From positions 806,001 through 870,000 of the forward strand of contig JADKAC010000005.1 of assembly GCA_016715425.1 (NCBI GenBank): a DNA stretch of 64,000 nucleotides, in the 5' to 3' direction. The position numbers and the translations under genes are program-made. A model generated the notes under the pieces. It had not been told where the DNA came from and did no database searches. It worked only from the letters and a program-made list of their open reading frames with translations. Source of the DNA: Bacteroidota bacterium (GTDB lineage Bacteria > Bacteroidota > Bacteroidia > Chitinophagales > BACL12). Shown in pieces: positions 57,377-64,000 of the stretch. How positions within the stretch are numbered: the first letter of the stretch is position 1; each line of letters opens with the position of its first letter.

Positions 57377-57401
57377 AATCAAGATTTCTATGAGAAAACT
57401 A

Positions 57402-59063
57402 TTAATTAATAATGATTTTTGTTTCTGATATTCCGTTTAATGAACTCACACGTAATTGATATAAGCCAGAAGCAAGTTCGTCAGTTTCAATAGTGAAAGT
57501 ATGCATACCTGCATTTAAAGTTTCACTATTTGCAATTTTAGTAACAACACGTCCTTGAATATCTACCAAAGTAATATTTACTTTTTCTGTCTTTGCAAGT
57601 GTTAATTGTAATGTTGCATTATCTATAACAGGGTTTGGATAAACAGCTATATCAGCATCTAATTTATTTAATTGATCAATAGCTATGGTTTCAGATAAAT
57701 AACCATATTCAGAAAGAGCAGTCCAGATATCCATCCAATTTGTTTCGTTAGCAGCAAATGCTCCTTTGTAAGGAACAGTTGTAAAAAATTCATCAAGAGA
57801 AGTAGTAAGAGAAGTATTGTAAGCTGGACCTATTGCACTTGGTCTTGGATCTAATCCACCATTTGGTAAACGACTAATACCACCTATTTGCGGATTAACA
57901 ATAGTATTTTCATTATCAGTAAAATGAGAAATCAAAAAAGCACAAGTAGGATCTTCTGCATCTGCAGTGGCACGAATCATTTCACCTACTACTAATCCAT
58001 CACCATTTCCGAATTCATACCAAATATTGTTTTTCAAATTTAAAACACCATCTTCCATACGTTGGCGACTGTCAACACCAGAAGCTTCAGGTAAATCTTC
58101 TACTTCAATTGCATAAAAATTATAACTTGTTATAATACTATTTGCTATCGTTCCACCAGAAGCATCACGGAATAATAGAGCAGCAGGATTTGCAGCCGCA
58201 GCACTAATACCACTTCCAATCATTGTTACATTATATACTGTTGGATTTGAATAAGGTGTTTGTCCATCAGGGATAGCACCATCTAATTCGCCGCCATTAT
58301 CTGCTTCATCAATATCTTGTAATACAAACCAAAATTGTCCATTACCACGAAATCCGGTATCCCAATCAAAACTATCATCCGAGTTACATGCTAATACAAG
58401 ATTTTTGATATTAGGTGTTCCACCAAAAAATTCAACACCATCGTCAGAGCTGGCAAATATTTCAATATATTCCAAGATAGTTTCTGAACCTACACCACCA
58501 AGTGTTAAACCATTAATTTCATTTCCCGGAGCCAATTCAGCACCGCAATGTCGAATGGAAAGATATTTAATAGAACCACTATTATCGGAGTCATTCTCAC
58601 CACCGTATTGTGCACGAATTTCATCAGTGGGTATGCCTTCAACTTGTGCAGGAGATGTTGCATTTCCAATGGTAGCATTGCCCAAAATAACTAAGCCCCC
58701 CCAAAGCGAACGGTCTTGTGCTGTAAGATCACTGGGGTCATTTACATCGTCTAATTCTGATGTCATAATTACAGGTTCTGATTGTGTACCATTCACATTA
58801 ATTTTTGCACCTTGTGTAATAATTAAAGCAGATGCATTATCTGATGAGGTGGGTGTTTCTAATCCTTTTATCACAGTACCCGCTGCTATATTTAAAATTC
58901 CACCAGATTCTATATACACAAAACCATCTAAAAGATATTCCTTGTCTGGAGTCCAGTTATAAATTCCACTCCCAAGGTCTTCGTCTGTAATCACAACCTG
59001 TGATTGCGCAAATGCCATAGTTGCAAATGCTGCATAAATTGATAATAAAGTTAATTTTTTCAT
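57402..59063 (-). CDS. Secreted surface protein with T9SS type A sorting domain
   Basis: Signal peptide MKKLTLLSIYAAFATMAFAQ. Parallel-beta-helix-like body: SGGILNIAAGTVIKGLETPT, LWGGLVILGNATIGNATSPA, YLSIRHCGAELAPGNEINGL, EYIEIFASSDDGVEFFGGTP and SDDSFDWDTGFRGNGQFWFV. C-terminal DADIAVYPNPVIDNATLQLT to LASGLYQLRVSSLNG is a type A sorting tail. 553 aa. Such proteins often sit beside TonB receptors; lying directly behind this one on the same strand, it may act with it in ligand capture. Ligand unknown. Confidence 0.86.
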   Translation of the reverse strand: MKKLTLLSIYAAFATMAFAQSQVVITDEDLGSGIYNWTPDKEYLLDGFVYIESGGILNIAAGTVIKGLETPTSSDNASALIITQGAKINVNGTQSEPVIMTSELDDVNDPSDLTAQDRSLWGGLVILGNATIGNATSPAQVEGIPTDEIRAQYGGENDSDNSGSIKYLSIRHCGAELAPGNEINGLTLGGVGSETILEYIEIFASSDDGVEFFGGTPNIKNLVLACNSDDSFDWDTGFRGNGQFWFVLQDIDEADNGGELDGAIPDGQTPYSNPTVYNVTMIGSGISAAAANPAALLFRDASGGTIANSIITSYNFYAIEVEDLPEASGVDSRQRMEDGVLNLKNNIWYEFGNGDGLVVGEMIRATADAEDPTCAFLISHFTDNENTIVNPQIGGISRLPNGGLDPRPSAIGPAYNTSLTTSLDEFFTTVPYKGAFAANETNWMDIWTALSEYGYLSETIAIDQLNKLDADIAVYPNPVIDNATLQLTLAKTEKVNITLVDIQGRVVTKIANSETLNAGMHTFTIETDELASGLYQLRVSSLNGISETKIIIN

Positions 59064-59229
59064 TGCATTTTTATTTGCTGCAAAAAAAACATCACTGTCT
59101 TATCAACGAATTATGTCTTTGTTAAATGATTGTGAATTTATAAAGTAATTAATACTCAGTAGGGTAAAAAGAGCAGAATTTATATCTAGTATTAATTTTA
59201 TTTGATAAGAATATTAACTTGAAGTTATT

Positions 59230-59655
59230 TTAGCTTTTCACTAAATTAAATGAGCCCGCTAAATCGATACATATTTTTTTTATTTCTTCTCTTGCGGTAT
59301 GATACCGTTCCAATGTATTTAAATATGAGTCAGATTTTAATGGATCTGTTATCTCGTATTGTTCAAAAGGAATTCCATTTAAGCTTTCAATAATTTCAGG
59401 CGCTACATAGCCAAGAATATAGATATAATCAAATGTTTTTAAAATATTCTTATTGAAATCTACGGTAAGATTTTGATTTAGTTCAATACCATCTTCAAAC
59501 ATTACATCTAATGCAAGCGGATGAATTGTGCGGATATCCGTACTAGCAACAGTAATTTGTATATCACCTTTATTAAAATATTGCAAATATCCTTGGAACA
59601 TACGTCCAAGACTTGCTTTTCCTCTGGAGATAACGAGTATTGAATTAAGTTTCAT
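59230..59655 (-). CDS. ArsC/LMW-phosphatase-fold protein lacking the catalytic Cys
   Basis: The order of elements follows arsenate reductase/low-molecular-weight phosphatase proteins: first strand ILVISRGKASLGRMFQGYLQ, IQITVASTDIRTIHPLALDV, MFEDGIELNQNLTVDFN, FDYIYILG and the terminal YEITDPLKSDSYLNTLERYH with its DP. The P-loop CxxNxxR is replaced by SRGKASLGR: no nucleophilic Cys. 141 aa, normal length. Probably a non-catalytic binding protein. Divergent from the patatin operon, sharing a 117-bp intergenic region. Confidence 0.6.
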   Translation of the reverse strand: MKLNSILVISRGKASLGRMFQGYLQYFNKGDIQITVASTDIRTIHPLALDVMFEDGIELNQNLTVDFNKNILKTFDYIYILGYVAPEIIESLNGIPFEQYEITDPLKSDSYLNTLERYHTAREEIKKICIDLAGSFNLVKS

Positions 59656-59772
59656 TGTTGCTGCTAAATTAATGTAGTTTTAAAAAGAAAATATTAATTT
59701 TTTTCTTACTTAATTTACACTAGCTTATCAATCAACTGATTTTCAACTTGTACCCTAAAAACAATTTAAGTC

Positions 59773-60912
59773 ATGAATCTTCTAGAAAAATTATCAGCAC
59801 CCGGCCCGAAACGTATTCTTGCCCTGGATGGCGGTGGTATTAAAGGCGCACTCACACTTGGTTTTTTAAATAGAATTGAAACGATTCTTAGAAAAAAGCA
59901 TCACAATGAAAACATGGTGCTCAGCAATTATTTCGATTTTATCGGCGGTACCAGTACAGGTTCTATTATTGCAGCGCTGCTTGCAATAGGACATAGCACA
60001 GAATATATCACTAAACTTTATCGTGAATTAGGTGGAGAAATTTTTAAAGATGATCGTCCTGTAATTGGTGGGTTGTTTGTTCCAAAATTTAAATCGAAGA
60101 ATTTAAAAGAACGATTGAAAAAAGAATTTGGTGATATGACTTTAGAAAGTGATAAAATTCTAACCGGACTATGCATACTTACAAAAAGAATTGATACAGG
60201 AGGAACATGGCCAATAATTAATCATCCGAAGGCAAAATATTTTAAGGATAATAAAGATATTCTGTTGCGGGATGCTGTTCGTGCAAGTACTGCGGCTCCT
60301 TCTTATTTTGAACCGGAAAGATTACAGGTGAAATTAGATCAAGCCGGAGATTTTATTGATGGTGGTGTCAGTATGGCAAATAATCCTGCATTATATATGT
60401 TTATGGTTTCTCAATTAAAAGGATTTCCATTTCATTGGAATACAGGAAAAGAAAATCTGCTGATAGTTTCGGTTGGAACTGGTGGTACTCGTGCAAGATT
60501 TCCTTTGGATAAATTAGATATAGTGGACAAGGTGGTAAAGGCAAAACATTGGGCGGTAAGTTCAATTGAATTGTTGATGAGCGATGCTCATATTTTTAAT
60601 CAAATGATGTTGCAATCTTTGGGTTATTCACCAACCAGAATTTCCATTGATAGAGAGATTGGCAATATGGAATTAGATTGTATCACCACAAATCCATTGT
60701 TTACTTATTTGCGTTATGATATGCCTTTCGATCCCGTTATAATTGCACAGCATCCTACTGTTGCAGAATATATAAATAAGTCAAAAATAGATGTGTTTGA
60801 TTTGCGTAAAATGGATAAAGCAAAAAATAGAGAGGTGTTAGGTGCTATTGGTGAAATTGCTGCAGATGAACAAGTGAAAGCCGATCATTTTTCAGATAGT
60901 TTTAATATTTAA
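59773..60912 (+). CDS. Patatin-like phospholipase (defence-type effector)
   Basis: 379 aa without signal peptide. ILALDGGGIKGALTLGFLNR supplies the oxyanion-hole DGGGxxG, FIGGTSTGSIIAALLAIGHS the GxSxG nucleophile and AGDFIDGGVSMANNPALYMF the catalytic Asp of the Ser-Asp dyad. SKNLKERLKKEFGDMTLESD and RDAVRASTAAPSYFEPERLQ match the patatin core as in CapV-type phospholipases of CBASS and of EAD systems. It probably hydrolyses membrane phospholipids when triggered. First gene of a tight rightward unit: next gene 2 bp downstream. Confidence 0.9.
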   Translation: MNLLEKLSAPGPKRILALDGGGIKGALTLGFLNRIETILRKKHHNENMVLSNYFDFIGGTSTGSIIAALLAIGHSTEYITKLYRELGGEIFKDDRPVIGGLFVPKFKSKNLKERLKKEFGDMTLESDKILTGLCILTKRIDTGGTWPIINHPKAKYFKDNKDILLRDAVRASTAAPSYFEPERLQVKLDQAGDFIDGGVSMANNPALYMFMVSQLKGFPFHWNTGKENLLIVSVGTGGTRARFPLDKLDIVDKVVKAKHWAVSSIELLMSDAHIFNQMMLQSLGYSPTRISIDREIGNMELDCITTNPLFTYLRYDMPFDPVIIAQHPTVAEYINKSKIDVFDLRKMDKAKNREVLGAIGEIAADEQVKADHFSDSFNI

Positions 60913-60914
60913 TT

Positions 60915-61139
60915 ATGAAAAAATTTAAAAAAGGGGATATACCTGATTTAAAATTTGCTCAGGCAGTGAAGAAGCCTATTCCGGTAAAATGCATTCAATT
61001 AGAAGAACCATTTGAAGTGGAAACAATGGAAGGAATTATGCAAGGTAAAGCGGGAGATTGGCTGATAGTGGGAATTCATGGAGAAATGTATCCTATTGAT
61101 AAAACGATTTTCGAAAAAACATACGACATAAAAGAATAG
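60915..61139 (+). CDS. Small phage-type GDW/PGDYG-like protein
   Basis: 74 aa. PIPVKCIQLEEPFEVETMEG then KAGDWLIVGIHGEMYPIDKT and FEKTYDI resemble the common phage protein pattern (TLEG..., GDWIIKGVKGEFYP, F..TYE). Function unknown in phages. Its place, 2 bp after the patatin gene and within the same unit, suggests a regulatory or sensing role, for instance recognition through a phage-like protein; inference only. Confidence 0.6.
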   Translation: MKKFKKGDIPDLKFAQAVKKPIPVKCIQLEEPFEVETMEGIMQGKAGDWLIVGIHGEMYPIDKTIFEKTYDIKE

Positions 61140-61196
61140 GAAGTAATACCAACTTCACAGAATAGAATAAATTTAAATTAATTAAAACAAACTAAT

Positions 61197-61991
61197 ATGC
61201 TGGAATTTTCAAAAAGTATGCAACGATTAATTAGCATGAACAAACTTGAACAGGCTATTGATGAATTTCAAAATGTGTTGGATAGATTTAATCCGATTAC
61301 AGAAACGGATAAAATAGAACAACGGGATTTGCGAACGGCTATCATCGCAACTTCACAACGATTGTATTTAGTAAAAGAAAAAGAACAAAAAGGAAATTTA
61401 AGTGATGACGAAATCATGCGTGAACGTCGTTCGGTAAGCAATTCATTTCTGGATATAATAAATGAGCTGGATAAATATGATGCAGTAAATGCATATTTAA
61501 TTACTTGGGAAGATGAGCAAGCCTGGAGAAAAACAAATTCATTAAATGCCATTGATGCATATAAGGAATATTTAAATAAATATCCTACGGGTAAATATGC
61601 AGATGATGCAAGAAAATTTATCAGCATGTTGAAGATGATGGAGGAACAAAAAATAAAAGAGAAGGCAGAAGAAATCTATACTCCTCCTTTACAAAGCCAT
61701 GCACCAAAACAGGAACGTATTATTTACAATGATCCTCCAGTTGAAAACAGAACAATGTATGAAAAACAACATGCATCTGTGGGTTCCGGCGAAGAACTTT
61801 CTAATGGCTTATTTATCGTTTTACTCATTGGTTGTATTATTCCAATTATAGGTATTGGTGCCGGTGCGTATTTTCTTTATACAAAAAATAACTCCGTTTA
61901 TAAATATGATGAGCCTAGCCGTAAAAAAGGAAGAACACTTATGATAGTGGGAGGGATAATGGTATTTCTATATATTATCGGAGGCTATTGA
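61197..61991 (+). CDS. EAD-like N-terminal domain, YfiO/TPR-like repeat and two membrane helices
   Basis: Residues 5-90 (LISMNKLEQAIDEFQNVLDR to KGNLSDDEIMRERRSVSNSF) match the C-terminal domain of the next gene's product and the pattern of effector-associated domains (EAD11-like, death-like adaptors): short helix, (N/D)K.E.AI, Y..L..K...G..S.DE. Then DAYKEYLNKYPTGKYADDAR, a tol-pal/YfiO-type repeat often found in such proteins, and two C-terminal helices (LFIVLLIGCIIPIIGIGAGA and TLMIVGGIMVFLYIIGGY). Likely a membrane-anchored adaptor or effector. 1 bp before the TIR gene. Confidence 0.65.
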   Translation: MLEFSKSMQRLISMNKLEQAIDEFQNVLDRFNPITETDKIEQRDLRTAIIATSQRLYLVKEKEQKGNLSDDEIMRERRSVSNSFLDIINELDKYDAVNAYLITWEDEQAWRKTNSLNAIDAYKEYLNKYPTGKYADDARKFISMLKMMEEQKIKEKAEEIYTPPLQSHAPKQERIIYNDPPVENRTMYEKQHASVGSGEELSNGLFIVLLIGCIIPIIGIGAGAYFLYTKNNSVYKYDEPSRKKGRTLMIVGGIMVFLYIIGGY

Positions 61992-61992
61992 A

Positions 61993-62757
61993 ATGCCTGA
62001 CTACAAAATCAATAATATCTTCATTTCCTACGCTCACGAAGATGAGCTGTTTAAGGATAAGCTTGTAAAACATTTATCGGGGTTAACAAGAAACGGCCAA
62101 ATAAATTTATGGACAGATACGGTTATAGTTCCCGGTCAGGAATGGGATAATGAAATTAAGAATGCATTGCAACAAGCAGATATTATTTTGTTTTTAGTGA
62201 GTGCGGATTTTATGGCTTCCAATTATATTCATACTATCGAAATTGAAAATGCAATTGCAAAACATAATTCTGGTGAAATAATTATTGTTCCGGTAATTAT
62301 CCGTTCTTGCGATTTCCGGAGTTTGCCTTTAAAGAAATTTCAGGCATTGCCAAAAGGAAATGTTCCGGTTACAAAATGGAGCGATGAGGATGAAGCGTTT
62401 TTAAATATTGTAGAAGGTATTAAAATGATTTTGGCTCCGGTAAAAGTAAATACAGCGCCGTCACCAGTTGTAAACCTAGATTCACAGATAATTGCAAGTA
62501 TATCTCCTGAAATTTCTAAACAAATTCGCAATTTTATTGCAACTAATAAAACAGAATTGGCAATAAACATTATGATGAAAGTTATTCCTGAAAATAATGC
62601 AGATGCAAGTAATACCTGTATTGTGTTACAGGCAAAATATAATGAATTGCGTAAAAAGAATAGATTGGGAATTATGTCGTATGATGAATATTCAAGATCC
62701 GTTTCGGGGGTGAATATTTCATTGCTTGAATTATTGGATACTTTAACTAATGCATGA
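61993..62757 (+). CDS. TIR-domain protein with C-terminal EAD-like adaptor
   Basis: N-terminal TIR domain: NNIFISYAHEDELFKDKLVK, INLWTDTVIVPGQEWDNEIK, ADIILFLVSADFMASNYIHT followed by EIENAI, whose Glu would be the NADase residue, and IIIVPVIIRSCDFRSLPLKK. Residues 165-250 (IRNFIATNKTELAINIMMKV to NRLGIMSYDEYSRSVSGVNI) are an EAD11-like domain matching the N-terminus of the preceding protein, implying homotypic EAD-EAD pairing that couples the TIR enzyme to its partner. 254 aa. It overlaps the GSCFA start. Confidence 0.85.
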   Translation: MPDYKINNIFISYAHEDELFKDKLVKHLSGLTRNGQINLWTDTVIVPGQEWDNEIKNALQQADIILFLVSADFMASNYIHTIEIENAIAKHNSGEIIIVPVIIRSCDFRSLPLKKFQALPKGNVPVTKWSDEDEAFLNIVEGIKMILAPVKVNTAPSPVVNLDSQIIASISPEISKQIRNFIATNKTELAINIMMKVIPENNADASNTCIVLQAKYNELRKKNRLGIMSYDEYSRSVSGVNISLLELLDTLTNA

Positions 62758-63725
62758 TGCAATTTCGAACTGAATTATTTCCGGCATCGGAAGCAATTGT
62801 TATTAATTATAATTCTCGGATTTTTACTATCGGTTCTTGTTTCACTGAACATATTAGCAATACTCTTAGAACTTTAAAATTTAATGTGCTGTCAAATCCA
62901 TTTGGCATTGTATATAATCCGGTTTCAATTTGCAATCAATTGGAAAGAATTGTAAAGAGAAAGTATTTTATTGCTGACGATTTGTTTTTATCTGAAGGAG
63001 TTTATCGCACATTTGAAGCGCATAGCATAATGGCTGATTATACTCAAGAAGAAACATTGCAAAAAATAAATACTGTAATTGATGAATCACATATTAGGTT
63101 ACAAAACACTACCCATGTCATCATTACTTTCGGTGCTTCGATTATACATGAGCTTAGTGAAACAAAATCTATAGTAGCAAATAATCACAAACAAGCGGCA
63201 AGTACATTTCAAAAACGTTTTCTCACAATTATTGAAATAGTAGAGGCATATCTGATGATAATATTTTATCTAAAGAAAATGAATGCGGATATTGAAATTG
63301 TGTTTACCATAAGTCCTGTACGGCATATCAAAGATGGGCTTACGGATAATACAATAAGCAAGTCCTTACTGTTTGCTGCCTTGCATGAAATCTTAAATAA
63401 AAAAGATATTTTTTATTTTCCTTCTTATGAATTAGTGATAGATGATTTGCGTGATTATCGTTTTTTTGAAAAAGATTTGGTGCATCCCAATGCAATGGCT
63501 ATTGATTATGTATGGGAGAAATTTAAATCGTGGGCAATTAGTAAAGATTGTTATTCAACGATGGAAAATATTTCCAAAATAAATTCTGCAATTCAACACA
63601 GACCCTTTTTCAATAAAACTGAACAGCATAAGGAATTTAGAAAGAAAATGGTAGAATTTACTTTGCAATTGCAGAAAAAAAATCCGATGTTGAATTTCGA
63701 AAAGGAAATTGAATTCTTTACTTGA
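62754..63725 (+). CDS. GSCFA-family protein
   Basis: RIFTIGSCFTEHISNTLRTL holds the GSCF motif that names the family, SNPFGIVYNPVSICNQLERI and THVIITFGASIIHELSET follow, and LVHPNAMAIDYVWEKFKSW is the conserved end with DLVHPN, resembling SGNH/GDSL hydrolases (Ser in GSCF, Asp/His in the last block). 323 aa, normal. Function unknown; possibly an esterase. ATG overlaps the TIR stop (ATGATG), so it is co-translated with it, though the family is widespread in Bacteroidota without such neighbours. Confidence 0.88.
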   Translation: MMQFRTELFPASEAIVINYNSRIFTIGSCFTEHISNTLRTLKFNVLSNPFGIVYNPVSICNQLERIVKRKYFIADDLFLSEGVYRTFEAHSIMADYTQEETLQKINTVIDESHIRLQNTTHVIITFGASIIHELSETKSIVANNHKQAASTFQKRFLTIIEIVEAYLMIIFYLKKMNADIEIVFTISPVRHIKDGLTDNTISKSLLFAALHEILNKKDIFYFPSYELVIDDLRDYRFFEKDLVHPNAMAIDYVWEKFKSWAISKDCYSTMENISKINSAIQHRPFFNKTEQHKEFRKKMVEFTLQLQKKNPMLNFEKEIEFFT

Positions 63726-63729
63726 TTTT

Positions 63730-64000
63730 TTTAAAATGGTATCGGGTATCGAGTATCGGGTATAGAACTTTGACTATTGACTATTGACTTAGACATTGAC
63801 AAAAAAAACACATCACTGAATTTGGCTATTAACTTTTAGCTATTGGCTGTTGGCGAAAAAAAACTTTGACTATTGATGAAAAACTTTGGCTATTGGCTAT
63901 TGACCATTAACATTGACTATTGACAAAAAAAACTCATCACTCATTATTGATTATTCATTAATTATTTTTCATTTACAATTTACAATTTACCATTTACAAT
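63730..64000. repeat. Intergenic TTGACTATTGAC-type repeats to window end
   Basis: ATCGGGTATCGAGTATCGGG, CTTTGACTATTGACTATTG, TTGGCTATTGGCTATTGACC and TTTACAATTTACAATTTACC are back-to-back short-word repeats of the kind at 1741-2035. No gene is seen in this stretch. Confidence 0.65.

Overview
The window is a low-GC chromosome segment of a Bacteroidota bacterium. Evidence: type IX secretion (T9SS) genes (PorV-like, PorU2-like, T9SS sorting tails), a TonB-dependent receptor with a carboxypeptidase-regulatory-like head, a GSCFA protein, TAnnTTTG promoter boxes and the Bacteroidota-type YPFGM form of the RHS core. The order cannot be fixed from sequence alone; Chitinophagales or Saprospirales relatives are plausible.

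Left third (1-21.6 kb), accessory. A decayed PIN-like plus HTH/ImmA-IrrE pair sits at the edge, followed by short intergenic repeats, a conserved Bacteroidota protein of unknown function preceded by ten 21-nt tandem repeats, and a broken tyrosine recombinase. From 4.3 to 21.6 kb lies an array of ten RHS C-terminal tips (called cassettes A-J here). Each joins at the YPFGM boundary and is followed by a small putative immunity gene. A-F read rightward and G-J leftward; they converge at about 14.1 kb. Only J keeps part of the RHS barrel core, and no full-length RHS gene is present. Most tips carry single-base indels in short homopolymer runs. Seven tips share a start-site element, T(A/T)nnTTTA, then exactly four bases, then the start codon; this suggests each displaced tip has its own (near-)leaderless promoter. 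Five immunity genes encode lipoproteins, one a secreted protein and two polytopic membrane proteins, which points to envelope-acting toxins.

Middle (21.9-48.5 kb), core. Cytidine deaminase; saccharopine dehydrogenase-like protein plus GNAT; RlpA; alkyltransferase; tig-clpP-clpX behind tRNA-Leu; relA/spoT-fur-STAS; purA-pabB; tyrS; a PorV-like/PorU2-like T9SS pair; an orphan hicB lying between a direct repeat of the ctp 3' end; S41 protease; DMT transporter; purM-like gene. All reading frames are intact.

Right (48.8-59.1 kb): a phosphate/polyphosphate block, ppk-ppx, a PhoB/PhoR-like pair, then a divergent TonB receptor and a T9SS surface protein. The receptor promoter has three TTAA(C/G) repeats at 11-bp period, a Pho-box-like array, where the -33 element should be.

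Right end (59.2-64 kb): a divergent ArsC-like pseudoenzyme and a compact four-gene unit made of a patatin-like phospholipase, a 74-aa phage-type GDW protein, an effector-associated-domain (EAD) protein with two membrane helices, and a TIR-EAD protein, followed by a GSCFA gene. This looks like a small conflict/defence system. The window ends in the same TTGACTATTGAC-type repeats seen at 1.75 kb.
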